Notes: generated by a model from the sequence alone, not told the origin. DNA of 47,448 nucleotides from an uncultured Paracoccaceae bacterium (GCA_913061275.1 CAJXSR010000025.1:1-47448); one strand, 5' to 3'; counted from the stretch's first letter, positions 9,194-18,784 are shown. Made by a program: numbers and translations.

Positions 9194-10708
9194 ATGACAT
9201 TCACACCACATGGCAAACATCTTATCGCGGGCATTTGGGTTGGAGGCGAAACCAGATTCACCTCAGAACCGGCCCATGGCCCCGCTCATAATTTCTCTGC
9301 CGGATCACCCGAGCACATAGATCAAGCCGTCAACGCCGCTGAAGACGCTTTTTGGTCCTTTGGCTATTCCAGTCGTAAAGACCGCGCCGCGTTTTTGAAC
9401 GCAATTGCGGATGAGATTGAGGCGCGCGGCGAAGCAATCACAGAAATTGGCACGCAGGAAACAGGATTGCCTGTGGCGCGTTTGCAAGGCGAGCGTGGCC
9501 GCACGACAGGTCAACTGCGCTTGTTTGCAAGCCATATTCTGAGCGGAGATTATCTAGATCGTCGTCACGACGAAGCGATGCCGGAACGTGCGCCGTTGCC
9601 GCGCTCGGATCTGAAAATGATCCAACGGCCCATTGGCCCTGTCGCAGTGTTCGGTGCGTCCAACTTCCCGCTCGCATTTTCGACCGCTGGCGGCGACACA
9701 GCTGCCGCTTTGGCTGCGGGCTGTCCGGTGATTGTGAAGGGCCATTCAGCACATCCTGGCACAGGCGAGATCGTCGCAGAAGCGGTTCACGCGGCAATCG
9801 TCACATGTGACATGCACCCCGGCGTTTTCTCATTTGTGCAGGGTGGCAGTCTTGAAGTGGGACAAGCCTTGGTGCAGCATCCACTGATCAAAGCGGTCGG
9901 CTTTACGGGATCATTGGGCGGTGGCCGTGCCTTGTTTGATCTTTGTGCCCGCCGACCTGAACCCATCCCATTCTTTGGCGAACTGGGCTCAATCAACCCG
10001 ATGTTCATTCTTGAAGGTGCTGGCAAGGCACGAGGGGCTGATATTGGCACAGGATGGGCAGGTTCCCTGACGATGGGGGCTGGGCAGTTTTGCACAAACC
10101 CCGGGACCGTTGTGATCCTGAAAGATCAGGCTGAATTGTTTACTACAGCAGCTGCAAAAGCGTTGGAACAGATCGACACGCAAACGATGCTGACGGATGG
10201 GATCGCATCGGCATTTCGCAAAGGGCAATCGCGCATCGCGGCCAGCGAAGGCGTTCAGGCCGTACTGACGACGACCTGTGATGGGCGCGGTGCCACGCCC
10301 TATCTCTACCAAACGACCGCCGCACAATGGTTGGCCAATGATGACTTGGGTGAAGAGGTTTTTGGCCCATTTGGTCTGGTTGTCCTCGCCGACGATTTAG
10401 AGCAAATGCACAGCGTGGCCCATGCACTGCAAGGCCAGCTGACATGTACACTACAAATGGAAGCCTCTGACGAAGAAGCCGCTAAATCACTGATGCCAAT
10501 TTTGGAACGCAAGGCTGGACGCATTTTGGCCAATGGTTTACCTACGGGCGTCGAGGTCAGTGAGGCGATGGTTCATGGTGGCCCTTATCCAGCGTCCACT
10601 AACTTCGGAGCCACTTCCGTCGGCACCATGTCCATTAGGCGCTTCACTCGGCCGGTTTGTTATCAAGATATTCCTCCTGGTCTCTTGCCGGACTGTTTTC
10701 AAATCTAG
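9194..10708 (+). CDS. Alpha-ketoglutaric semialdehyde (2,5-dioxovalerate) dehydrogenase-like
   Basis: An aldehyde dehydrogenase of 504 residues in the branch that oxidises 2,5-dioxovalerate to 2-oxoglutarate in pentose, aldarate and hydroxyproline breakdown. The branch shows in the N-terminal ETGLPVARLQGERGRTTGQL motif and the C-terminal RRFTRPVCYQDIP. The general-base Glu is at 263 in FGELGS and the catalytic Cys at 300 in GAGQFCTNPG. It is the last gene of the operon, 55 bp after DctM. It implies that the pathway may end in 2-oxoglutarate, but no sugar-acid dehydratase is present in the operon. Confidence 0.85.
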   Translation: MTFTPHGKHLIAGIWVGGETRFTSEPAHGPAHNFSAGSPEHIDQAVNAAEDAFWSFGYSSRKDRAAFLNAIADEIEARGEAITEIGTQETGLPVARLQGERGRTTGQLRLFASHILSGDYLDRRHDEAMPERAPLPRSDLKMIQRPIGPVAVFGASNFPLAFSTAGGDTAAALAAGCPVIVKGHSAHPGTGEIVAEAVHAAIVTCDMHPGVFSFVQGGSLEVGQALVQHPLIKAVGFTGSLGGGRALFDLCARRPEPIPFFGELGSINPMFILEGAGKARGADIGTGWAGSLTMGAGQFCTNPGTVVILKDQAELFTTAAAKALEQIDTQTMLTDGIASAFRKGQSRIAASEGVQAVLTTTCDGRGATPYLYQTTAAQWLANDDLGEEVFGPFGLVVLADDLEQMHSVAHALQGQLTCTLQMEASDEEAAKSLMPILERKAGRILANGLPTGVEVSEAMVHGGPYPASTNFGATSVGTMSIRRFTRPVCYQDIPPGLLPDCFQI

Positions 10709-10714
10709 TTGGGG

Positions 10715-10743
10715 CCACTTGTGAATTGAGCATTCATAAGTGG
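10715..10743 (+). terminator. Possible operon-end hairpin
   Basis: CCACTT...AAGTGG with an inner TGAAT/ATTCA pairing and one mismatch forms a hairpin 7 bp after the last catabolic gene. There is no T-run after it, so it is a weak terminator candidate or a 3'-end stabiliser. Confidence 0.35.
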
Positions 10744-11187
10744 TTCAGTGAATGTTCGGCTCTTCCCGATACCGCAATCCGCAACATTCGAATTGCTGAC
10801 CAAAGATAGGATTGGTCCGAGGTTGATGCTGCCAAGGTCCGTTCCCGTGTCATTGCTTCCATTGCTGCGGACTGCAGCATCGGGTAAATTGGGCTCGGAG
10901 CTACAATATGGCATTGCAAAGGATTTCTCAGTTTTAGGTTAACACCAATGTCGGCTCTCAGCGGTGTGGCACGATCAGTTAGCGAATGTAACCAACATCC
11001 GCTTTCCGCCCATAGTTACCAAGTCATCTAACGGTCCAAACCAGACCTTGGTGCCAGATGGACGTGGCATAGAAATGTGCTTGTTGGAAAGTTTGGGACT
11101 GGTTAATCTTCCTCTGACAGCACCCCTCGTAGGATTGCGTAGTTATGGTATTTTGAGACAAGTTGAATTTGTCTGACAACACCGCAT
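10744..11187. other. Decayed intergenic sequence with short repeats shared with 24.3-24.6 kb
   Basis: No convincing gene. Two short blocks recur in the same order and orientation downstream of thiQ: a 29-bp block at 11006-11034 (two mismatches to 24359-24387), and TTTGTCTGACAACACC at 11168-11183 (identical near 24603). Read on the minus strand, the first block could encode PLDDLVTMGG, like the tail of a transposase. This suggests remnants of one mobile element family (inference). Confidence 0.45.
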
Positions 11188-12111
11188 TTACCCCTGTGGT
11201 GTCATAACCTTGCGCTGTTTTGACCTTTCCAAACCAAGTTTTCTTTCGCGCCATATAATCAACACCCCGGCCAAAATAACAAGGAATGCGCCAGCCAACA
11301 TTGTTAAAGTTGGTGTTTCGTTAAAGACAAAGTATCCAATTCCCAAAGCCAAAATCATTGATGTATACTCAAAAGGCGCAATGACAGAAGCGTCAGCAAA
11401 ACGATAACTACTAGTCAAAAGAATTTGTCCGATTCCGCCAAATAAACCAGCCAGTATAAGTAACATCGCTTCGCGTGGCCCAGGCATTTCCCATCCGAAC
11501 GGTATTGTGAGCAACGACAATAATGTTGATGTCACAGTGAAGTAAAATACGATTGCAGAGGTCTTTTCCGTAAAGACCATTTTGCGGATAAACACCTGAG
11601 CTAGCGCTGCACAACCTGCGCCCATTAGAACAACCGTTGCACCAAGAGTTTCTCGGCTAGCCAAATCGGAATTCGAAAATGCTTCCAGTCTTGGAGACAG
11701 AACTATGAGAACTCCAACAAGGCCCAAGACAACTGCACTTAAGCGAAATGCGCGGACTTGTTCACCAAGAAACATTGCAGCAAGAATAACTGTCAATAAC
11801 GGGGCGGCGTATCCGATGGCTGTAACTTCAGGTAGGGGCAGCAAACCCAAACCAGTGAATCCTAATCCCATCGCAACTGTTCCAACCAACCCACGCCAGA
11901 GGTGCTGCATCGGATGCGAGGTTTTCAGTCCGGTTTTCAAGTCACGTTTGAAAATCAACCAAATCAATATGACAGGGAGTGCAAAGAACGAGCGGAAGAA
12001 GACGGCTTCACCGGCAGGAACATGATCCGAGGTTACTTTGATCAGGCTCGCCATAACTATGAAAGTTGTAACTGAGGCAATTTTCAGAATAATTCCACGG
12101 ATAGCTTCCAT
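11188..12111 (-). CDS. EamA/DMT family transporter
   Basis: An inner-membrane exporter-like protein of 307 residues made of two EamA repeats, with ten predicted helices. Repeat 1 includes EAVFFRSFFALPVILIW and GYAAPLLTVILAAMFLGE; repeat 2 includes FEYTSMILALGIGYFVFNE. DMT proteins of this size export metabolites or amino acids, and the substrate cannot be read from sequence. ATG 12111 has AAGGA 9 nt upstream; the frame runs three codons further to a TTG. It stands alone and ends with a short basic tail. Confidence 0.85.
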   Translation of the reverse strand: MEAIRGIILKIASVTTFIVMASLIKVTSDHVPAGEAVFFRSFFALPVILIWLIFKRDLKTGLKTSHPMQHLWRGLVGTVAMGLGFTGLGLLPLPEVTAIGYAAPLLTVILAAMFLGEQVRAFRLSAVVLGLVGVLIVLSPRLEAFSNSDLASRETLGATVVLMGAGCAALAQVFIRKMVFTEKTSAIVFYFTVTSTLLSLLTIPFGWEMPGPREAMLLILAGLFGGIGQILLTSSYRFADASVIAPFEYTSMILALGIGYFVFNETPTLTMLAGAFLVILAGVLIIWRERKLGLERSKQRKVMTPQG

Positions 12112-12406
12112 CGATTTCAATCCTTGCGTGAAGGCGGTTTTCAGTTTTAGTTTGGTACAGTTGAGGTATCGCGCGCGATGATATTAATGTCCATCTTATG
12201 ATGTTTTGGGGTGCGGTGTTTTTTTGTTGGGCCTGCTGGCACGGCGCCAGCAATAGACAAACAACCAAAGTGCAATCAGCGCCGCCAAAAGGAACCACTT
12301 CTACACGCGGGGATGACCTCACCACTTTTTGCCAAGTGCGCCTTCAATAAATCAGCCTGTATGTACTTCTCGGCATACATTTTGGCGTTGTCATAGGAAC
12401 TAGCCG
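12112..12406. other. Intergenic between EamA gene and htpG, possible small decayed gene
   Basis: No firm gene. On the minus strand, 12196-12300 reads through one hydrophobic helix (LLAALIALWLFVY) followed by a basic tail and a stop, preceded by an in-frame TAG and without a start codon. It could be the end of a lost small membrane protein. Confidence 0.3.
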
Positions 12407-14272
12407 CTATAAGGCACAATACATAACTGAGTTGAGGCGGCGAACAAATTCCGTTGGGTCAGCCGGGGCTTTACCATCAGAAATCCTGGCTTGGTCTAGC
12501 AATAAGTGAGCAGCATCCTTCAACAAAGCATCAGATGCAGCTTCATTACCTTTTGCACGTTCGGCCAGTTTCTTAACAGTTTTGTGGTTCGGATTTAGCT
12601 CTAAAACACGCGGCATGTTGTCCTTCAATTGACCATGCTGCTTCAACAGTCTTTCCATATTGACGTCCATATCCCCATCGTCAGCGATAAGGCACACAGG
12701 ACTATCGGTTAGTCGCTTCGATGGACGGACATCCTTAACTGATTCACCGAGTTCCAGTTTTATTGCAGCAATCAAGTCATTGAGCGCCGGAGAATTTTCA
12801 TCGTCCTTTTCGTCATCCACTTTTTGATCACTATCAATCTTATCGAGATCAGTCGCTCCGCGTGTTACGGATTTGAATTTCTTGCCTTCAAATTCAGTAA
12901 TATGCTGAAGCCAGAACTCATCTACATGATCTGACAATAGCAGTACTTCTACACCCTTAGCTTTAAAGCCTTCCAGATGAGGAGAATGCACTATCTTATT
13001 AGCGTCTTCACCAGCCATGTAATAAATCGTGTCCTGCCCGTCTTTGCATCGCCCAATGTAATCTGACAAGCTTGTCAATTCACCATTGTGGGTCGAAGAA
13101 AATCGGCAAATCTCGAGAATCCTATCCCGCAAACTTGGATCTTCGATCAGGCCTTCCTTTAATACTGCCCCAAAATTCTCCCAAAAATTAACATACTCTT
13201 GGGGAGCTTTGCTGGCATTCTTCTTTAAGGCGCCAATCGCTTTCTTGCTTAGTGCTGTTTTGATTTTAGCAAGTTTTGGGTCAGACTGAAGCATCTCCCG
13301 AGAAACATTAAGTGAGAGATCTTCTGAATCGACAACACCACGAAGAAACCTCAGATAGGTAGGTATAAGTCCATTAGTGTTCTCCGATATAAATACTCGA
13401 TTCACATATAGCTTTACATGGCTTTTGCGTTCAGCATCATACAAATCAAATGGTGCAGACGAAGGTATGTAGAGAAGGCTAGTGTGGCTCACCGCGCCTT
13501 CAATCTGGTTATGCAGGACAAGCCAGGGTTTATCGAATGCGTGCGATGTATGATGATAAAACTCTGTGTGCTGTTCCTCGGTCACATCCTTGGGTGCGCG
13601 GGTCCAAATGGCAGAGGCAGAATTTAGCGTTTCCACTCCCAGCATCACTGGAAAACTAATATGATCAGAATAAGTTTTGATTATATGGCGAACGCGGGTT
13701 TCTTCAAGAAATTCTTTTGCGTCTTTTTTTAAGTGTAAAACTACAGTGGTGCCGCATTGTTCCCTTTCACCCGGCTCAATTGTAAACTGGCCTTTTCCAT
13801 CGGATGACCACTGCCAACTTTTTTCTTCGCCAGCTTTTCGCGTCAAAACATCAACGCTATCGGAAACCATGAATACAGAATAGAAACCAACGCCAAATTG
13901 ACCAATGAGACCTAATTCTCCTTTTTCGCCATCCTTCAGGGACTCAAGAAAAGCGCCAGTACCTGATCTCGCGATTGTTCCAAGTGTTTCAAGTAAATCG
14001 TCGTGGCTCATTCCAATACCGTTGTCAGAAACGGACAGCGTCTTCGCTTTCTTATTTATCTCAAGCGAAACTGAAAATTGATCAGAATTTTCTGCTAATG
14101 CAGGGTTGGTAAGAGCTTCATAGCGAAGCTTATCACAAGCATCAGAAGCATTTGACACTAACTCTCTGAGGAAAATTTCACGATTTGAGTAAAGAGACCC
14201 GGCAACAATATCAAGTAATTGACCAACCTCCGTTTGGAAGGAATAAGTTTCTTTAGCATTCTCATCAATCAC
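12407..14272 (-). CDS. htpG: Molecular chaperone HtpG (bacterial Hsp90)
   Basis: ATP-dependent cytosolic chaperone, 621 residues, full length for the family. The N-terminal GHKL ATPase domain shows YSNREIFLRELVSNASDACDK, the DNGIGM motif, GTIARSGTGAF and GQFGVGFYSVFMV. The middle domain carries RGVVDSEDLSLNVSREMLQ with the catalytic Arg. The C-terminal domain ends without the eukaryotic MEEVD tail. Start is GTG 14272, with AGGAG 8 nt before it. It is monocistronic, with its own promoter region upstream. Confidence 0.96.
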   Translation of the reverse strand: MIDENAKETYSFQTEVGQLLDIVAGSLYSNREIFLRELVSNASDACDKLRYEALTNPALAENSDQFSVSLEINKKAKTLSVSDNGIGMSHDDLLETLGTIARSGTGAFLESLKDGEKGELGLIGQFGVGFYSVFMVSDSVDVLTRKAGEEKSWQWSSDGKGQFTIEPGEREQCGTTVVLHLKKDAKEFLEETRVRHIIKTYSDHISFPVMLGVETLNSASAIWTRAPKDVTEEQHTEFYHHTSHAFDKPWLVLHNQIEGAVSHTSLLYIPSSAPFDLYDAERKSHVKLYVNRVFISENTNGLIPTYLRFLRGVVDSEDLSLNVSREMLQSDPKLAKIKTALSKKAIGALKKNASKAPQEYVNFWENFGAVLKEGLIEDPSLRDRILEICRFSSTHNGELTSLSDYIGRCKDGQDTIYYMAGEDANKIVHSPHLEGFKAKGVEVLLLSDHVDEFWLQHITEFEGKKFKSVTRGATDLDKIDSDQKVDDEKDDENSPALNDLIAAIKLELGESVKDVRPSKRLTDSPVCLIADDGDMDVNMERLLKQHGQLKDNMPRVLELNPNHKTVKKLAERAKGNEAASDALLKDAAHLLLDQARISDGKAPADPTEFVRRLNSVMYCAL

Positions 14273-14279
14273 AGAAGTA

Positions 14280-14360
14280 GCTCCTTGTTTTTCTTGTAAA
14301 ATTATTTGAATTCGCTAGCCAATATAGGGAGGTGAAAATGGGATTACAACCTCCTGAACG
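14280..14360 (-). promoter_or_regulatory. Candidate htpG promoter region with a GGAGGT/ACCTCC stem
   Basis: On the minus strand a GGTTGT element is followed about 18 nt later by CTATATT, which would suit a heat-shock-type or housekeeping promoter. The interval is bracketed by a GGAGGT...ACCTCC inverted repeat at 14328-14354. Assignment to RpoH is inference from the gene's identity. Confidence 0.35.
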
Positions 14361-14972
14361 ATGCAAGATAAAAATAAAATAATGAAAATACTGCTTTAGT
14401 CCAATTCAGGGCATCGTCAGAGGAAATTTAGTCAAAACAGGTTGGGTGGTGAGGGCTAGGTAGATAGTTGGCATATGACCGTTCGTATTAAATTTGCTGT
14501 CTTTCATTTTCCTTCTTATATGTACCCAGTAAAGCTACAGTATGGTTTTCTTTACTCGCCATGGTCAAACAACTGTATATGCCCCACCCCAATCGCCCTA
14601 AGCGATGCTCTATGTCCGTAAGGACGTTGAGGAAGGGGGTGCCTTGGCTTTACGCACACGGGAACTTCCTTGAGATGCTCCGCTTGTTGCGTCGCCAAGA
14701 CCTATCGATATTTTGGGATTGGCAGGGACTGGTTGTTGTGCAATGCGTGGCGCGAAGCTTTTCCTTCCAAGCTGACGCGCTGGCCGATATCGCAACTTTC
14801 AGTGGATATACTGGGTTGTTGAAATTCCTCCTGCCTAACGGTCACAACAAATTAAATGCTTTAACTACAGACAAAGATCGTTGTAATAGATGTAGTTCAA
14901 AACCCAATCACAGGGCGTGTTATTGAAGAGCCATCGTCTAGTGCCTGCATAATTGGGTGAAAGGAAATTGAC
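14361..14972. other. Gene-free stretch before ltnD
   Basis: About 600 bp lacking a recognisable gene. The longest open frame (14561-14926, plus) has no ribosome site and no familiar motif, and its minus-strand shadow is equally featureless. The promoter of the ltnD-otn operon must lie at the right end, and an AAGGAA ribosome site precedes ATG 14973. No regulator gene survives here. Confidence 0.5.
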
Positions 14973-15887
14973 ATGGAAAATGATCCCACAATCAAACGTA
15001 ATCTGGCCGTGATTGGACTTGGCGCCATGGGGTACGGAATGGCGACTTCCGCGTTACGTGGTCAGCACAAGGTTTGGGGTATAGATATCAATCTGAAACG
15101 TGTAGCACAGCTTCAGGCCGAAGGCGGTCAGAAGAGCAATCTGGCCGATACGGCGGGTTTATTGGATGTAATTGTAGTTGTGGTTTTGAACGCGGCCCAG
15201 ACAGAGGATGTTCTGTTTGGTAAAAACGGGATAGTCCCGAGCCTCAAACCTGGTGCTGTGGTGTTGGTATGTGCGACCGTACCACCTGCTTTTGCGAAGA
15301 ACATGGCGGCACGCTGCGCGGAGGCTGATGTACATTATCTAGATGCGCCAATTTCGGGCGGATCGGTCAAGGCTGCCAATGGTCACCTGTCCATCATGGC
15401 GTCAGGATTGCCAGAAGCGTTTGGCGCAGCACGTCCGATTCTGGACAGCATTGCTGAGACAGTGTTTGAACTGGGCGAGGAGGTCGGAGCCGGCAGCGCC
15501 ATGAAAGCGGTGAACCAGCTTTTGGCGGGTGTTCATATCGCCACCATGGCTGAGGCGTTGACTTTCGGTATGTCTCAGGGTGTATCGCCCGATAAATTCC
15601 TCGAGGTGATCAGCAAATGCGCTGGAACCAGCTGGATGCTGGAAAACCGCACGCCGCATATCATTAAAGGTGACTACATGCCTCGAAGCTCAGTAAACAT
15701 CTGGCCAAAGGACCTTGGCATCGTTCTGGACATAGCCAAATCAGCTCAATTCAGCGCACCGATCACGGAAGCCGCCTTGCAGCAATTCGTAACCGCTGTC
15801 GATATGGGGTTTGGGTCGGAAGATGATGCCGCTGTGGCAAAGGTTTATGCTCGCAACGCAGGCCTGACCCTTCCGAGCGAGGCATAG
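14973..15887 (+). CDS. ltnD: L-threonate dehydrogenase-like, 3-hydroxyisobutyrate dehydrogenase family
   Basis: An NAD-dependent beta-hydroxyacid dehydrogenase of 304 residues. It has the Rossmann motif GLGAMG near residue 16, the substrate motif DAPISGGSVKAANG near 123, and the catalytic Lys in GSAMKAVNQLLAG near 172. In the pathway defined for ltnD/otn clusters it oxidises L-threonate (or D-erythronate in the PdxB-independent variants) at C2 to 2-oxotetronate. The assignment rests mainly on its otnK, otnC and otnI neighbours, since relatives in this family act on other hydroxy acids. Confidence 0.85.
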   Translation: MENDPTIKRNLAVIGLGAMGYGMATSALRGQHKVWGIDINLKRVAQLQAEGGQKSNLADTAGLLDVIVVVVLNAAQTEDVLFGKNGIVPSLKPGAVVLVCATVPPAFAKNMAARCAEADVHYLDAPISGGSVKAANGHLSIMASGLPEAFGAARPILDSIAETVFELGEEVGAGSAMKAVNQLLAGVHIATMAEALTFGMSQGVSPDKFLEVISKCAGTSWMLENRTPHIIKGDYMPRSSVNIWPKDLGIVLDIAKSAQFSAPITEAALQQFVTAVDMGFGSEDDAAVAKVYARNAGLTLPSEA

Positions 15888-16107
15888 TCCGGTGACTAGC
15901 CTTACCGCACATTATACTCAGAAGAGAGCCACAGTAGGAGGGAAGCTGGAGCGATCGAAATTTTTCATCGATCCAACGACGATTGTGCCACGCGATGTGA
16001 GTGTAACATCACTGCTCCGTTTAGCGATCCTCTATGATGCGCCTATGGTGAAATCAGGTCGTGGATCAATTTACTGTGTAAGACATTGACAGGCGGGGAA
16101 TGAAGAC

Positions 16108-17379
16108 ATGACGACGGTTTTAGGGTGCATAGCAGATGATTTCACCGGGGCAACGGATATAGCTGGACTGTTGGCACGCAGTGGCGTGCGGGTCTCACTC
16201 AGGATTGGAGTTCCGTCAGTGCCGCCGCGTGATACGGTAGCTATCGAAGTTATTGCCCTTAAATCCCGCACCGCACCAGTGTCAGAAGCCGTGTCAGAAA
16301 CCCGTGCCGCTCTCAGATGGCTGCAGGCCGCCGGAGCGCAAAGGTTCTTTTGGAAATACTGTTCGACTTTCGATAGCACGGCAAAAGGTAACATCGGCCC
16401 AGTGGCCGAGGCGCTGATGGAAGATCTAGGCACTGATCAAATAATCTACTGCCCGGCGTTCCCCGAAAACGGGCGATCGATCTTTATGGGGAACCTCTTT
16501 GTCGGTCGACAGCCTCTGGCCGAAAGCCCAATGAGGAGTCATCCACTCACGCCGATGCGTGACAGTAATCTGATACGACTTCTCGAACCTCAGGTGACGC
16601 GGCCTGTGGGGTTAGTAGACCATTTTACTGTGGCGCGTGGGCCAGAAGCGTTGCGTACGGAACTGGGGGCCTTAAGGGATCAAGGCGTGGCCCATGTGGT
16701 TGTTGATGCTGTGGCCAATTCTGACCTTGTAGTGATCGCCGAGGCATGCCGCGACATGCCGTTGATGACAGGAGGCAGCGCGGTGGCGATGCCGCTCCCC
16801 GGGCTCTATCTTGCGGATGGCACACTTTCGGCAGATGCCTTCAAGCAAAAGGCGCCTAGGCTAGCGGTCAAAACCATTGTGCTGTCGGGCAGCTGCTCAG
16901 AGATGACGAACATGCAGGTGAACGACTATACGCACCGAGGGGCACCGGCCTACAGGCTTGATCCTTTAGAACTTACCAAAAGTGGACCGCAGACGGCGAT
17001 TGATTGGTTATCGCAACAGGAATTGATCCGGGCCCCGATCCTCTATGCGACAACTGATCGGGCAAGTGTGAAGGTAGCCCAGGACATGCTGGGCGTGGCA
17101 CAAGCTGGCGAAATCGTTGAACAGGCACTGGCTGCCTGCGCAGTGGCCGCGCGTGATGCCGGTGCACGGCGTTTTATAGTTGCGGGTGGCGAAACTTCAG
17201 GTGCCGTAACTAAGGCACTTGAAATCAACCAACTTGACATCGGGGCCGAGATTGCGCCGGGCGTACCTTGGACATTCTGTCATTCTAGAAGGCATCAGAT
17301 CGCCTTGGCCTTGAAATCGGGAAACTTCGGAACCGAGTCCTTCTTTTCGGATGCCCAAGCTAAACTGGAGACCGCATGA
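16108..17379 (+). CDS. otnK: 3-oxo-tetronate kinase
   Basis: Four-carbon acid-sugar kinase (DUF1537 family), 423 residues. It phosphorylates 3-oxotetronate to the 4-phosphate with ATP. The N-terminal substrate-binding domain opens with CIADDFTGATDIAGLL, and FWKYCSTFDSTAKGNIGP near residue 90 is diagnostic. The C-terminal nucleotide-binding domain has GSCSEMTNMQ and VAGGETSGAVTKAL. A gap of 220 bp after ltnD holds no credible gene, so this may have a second promoter. It overlaps otnC by 4 bp (ATGA). Confidence 0.92.
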   Translation: MTTVLGCIADDFTGATDIAGLLARSGVRVSLRIGVPSVPPRDTVAIEVIALKSRTAPVSEAVSETRAALRWLQAAGAQRFFWKYCSTFDSTAKGNIGPVAEALMEDLGTDQIIYCPAFPENGRSIFMGNLFVGRQPLAESPMRSHPLTPMRDSNLIRLLEPQVTRPVGLVDHFTVARGPEALRTELGALRDQGVAHVVVDAVANSDLVVIAEACRDMPLMTGGSAVAMPLPGLYLADGTLSADAFKQKAPRLAVKTIVLSGSCSEMTNMQVNDYTHRGAPAYRLDPLELTKSGPQTAIDWLSQQELIRAPILYATTDRASVKVAQDMLGVAQAGEIVEQALAACAVAARDAGARRFIVAGGETSGAVTKALEINQLDIGAEIAPGVPWTFCHSRRHQIALALKSGNFGTESFFSDAQAKLETA

Positions 17380-18026
17380 GCGAAAACACCAAACTACGCG
17401 AACAGATATGCCTCTTGGCAAAATCCATGTTCGACCGCGGCCTGACGGGCGGAAGCACTGGAAATATATCGGCCCGAACGTCCGACGGCGGATTATTCGT
17501 GAGTCCGACCGGCACCAGCTTTGGTAGCCTCGATCCCGGCCGTCTTAGCCATTTAGATGCGCAAGGTACTCTGATTGGCGGTGACAAACCGACCAAGGAA
17601 ATGCCTCTGCACAGTGCGTTTTATGACACACGCAGTACTGCAGGAGCAGTTGTACATTTGCATTCCTGTCATTCCGTGGCTCTGTCGTTGATGCCGGATA
17701 TAAACGAAGATAATTTTCTACCGCCGCTGACGCCCTACGGGATCATTAAACTGGGCAAGGTGAAATTGCTGCCTTTCTTCTTGCCAGGTGATCCAGCGAT
17801 GGGAGAGGCAGTACGTGGGCTGGCCGGAAAACGGTCGGCGGTCATGCTTGCCAACCATGGGCCAGTGGTTGCGGGCAAGGATGTCGAGGCCGCCTGCAGT
17901 GCAATCGAAGAACTTGAAGACACCGCACGTCTGGCGATGATGACACGCGGAATGAACCCACGCACTCTAACAACCACTGATGTTCATGCCCTCGTGATGA
18001 AATTTAATGTGGAGTGGGATGTTTGA
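17376..18026 (+). CDS. otnC: 3-oxo-tetronate 4-phosphate decarboxylase
   Basis: Class II aldolase/adducin-family enzyme, 216 residues, that converts 3-oxotetronate 4-phosphate to dihydroxyacetone phosphate and CO2. The phosphate-binding GSTGNISAR is near residue 27, the acidic residue near KEMPLHSAFY, and the zinc ligands are expected from HLHSCH near 90 and NHGPV near 155. It is tightly coupled to otnK upstream and to otnI downstream. Confidence 0.92.
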   Translation: MSENTKLREQICLLAKSMFDRGLTGGSTGNISARTSDGGLFVSPTGTSFGSLDPGRLSHLDAQGTLIGGDKPTKEMPLHSAFYDTRSTAGAVVHLHSCHSVALSLMPDINEDNFLPPLTPYGIIKLGKVKLLPFFLPGDPAMGEAVRGLAGKRSAVMLANHGPVVAGKDVEAACSAIEELEDTARLAMMTRGMNPRTLTTTDVHALVMKFNVEWDV

Positions 18027-18784
18027 AATTCTCTGCCAACCTTGGATTTCTATGGAACGACCGTCTGCTCCCAGATGCAATCCGAGCAGCCAAAGCGGCA
18101 GGCTTTGATGCAGTGGAATGCCATTGGCCTTATGAAGTACATGCCGAGGACGTGAAAACTGCGCTCGAAGAAACCTGCATGACGATGTTGGGCCTTAACA
18201 CAAGGCGCGGCAAAGTTGAGGCCGGCGACAACGGTCTGTCCGCAATTCCCGGGCGCGAGGTCGAGGCTCGTGCAGCGATTGATGAGGCCTTGACCTATGC
18301 GCGTGCAATCGCCGCGCCAAACATCCATGTCATGGCCGGGTTCGCCAACGGGGGCGAAGCGCACAGAACCTTTGTGACAAACCTGAAATATGCCTGCGAA
18401 CGGGCCACATTACACGGCATCACCATCCTGATCGAACCGCTGAACAAATATGACGCACCGGGGTATTTCCTCACGAGGACTGAACAGGCGTTAGAGGTGA
18501 TGGACATGGTTGGTGCCGCCAACCTGAAGTTAATGTTCGACTGTTATCATGTCCAGTTGATGGAAGGAGATCTAACCCACCGGATCGAAGCGTTGATGCC
18601 TCGGATCGGCCACATCCAGTTTGCATCTGTACCGGACCGGGGCCCCCCAGATCACGGAGAAGTGGCCTATAAACATATCTTCGAAACCATAGAGAGGCTC
18701 AGCTACGCAGGGCCTCTTGGAGCCGAGTACAAACCGCTTGGAGACACTGACGATACGCTTGGATGGCTAAGCAAACTGCGGTGA
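18023..18784 (+). CDS. otnI: 2-oxo-tetronate isomerase
   Basis: TIM-barrel enzyme of the hydroxypyruvate isomerase (Hyi/OtnI) family, 253 residues, isomerising 2-oxotetronate to 3-oxotetronate. Metal and catalytic acids are expected in LIEPLNKYDAPGYFL near residue 139, MFDCYHVQLMEGD near 173 and GHIQFASVPDR near 197. TTG 18023 is preferred: GGAG lies about 8 nt upstream and the start overlaps the otnC stop as TTGA. A GTG at 18014 is too close to the ribosome site. Order ltnD-K-C-I gives a full route from threonate-type acids to DHAP. Confidence 0.9.
   Translation: MKFSANLGFLWNDRLLPDAIRAAKAAGFDAVECHWPYEVHAEDVKTALEETCMTMLGLNTRRGKVEAGDNGLSAIPGREVEARAAIDEALTYARAIAAPNIHVMAGFANGGEAHRTFVTNLKYACERATLHGITILIEPLNKYDAPGYFLTRTEQALEVMDMVGAANLKLMFDCYHVQLMEGDLTHRIEALMPRIGHIQFASVPDRGPPDHGEVAYKHIFETIERLSYAGPLGAEYKPLGDTDDTLGWLSKLR

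Noticed and set aside
12196-12300. Single-helix small membrane protein on the minus strand
   Set aside because: Starts after an in-frame TAG without a start codon; at best a remnant.
14561-14926. 121-codon open frame between htpG and ltnD
   Set aside because: No ribosome site, no recognisable motif, and unlike its neighbours in codon use; probably chance or decayed sequence.
15892-16089. 65-codon frame between ltnD and otnK
   Set aside because: GTG start without Shine-Dalgarno and no known motif; more likely leader or intergenic sequence before otnK.
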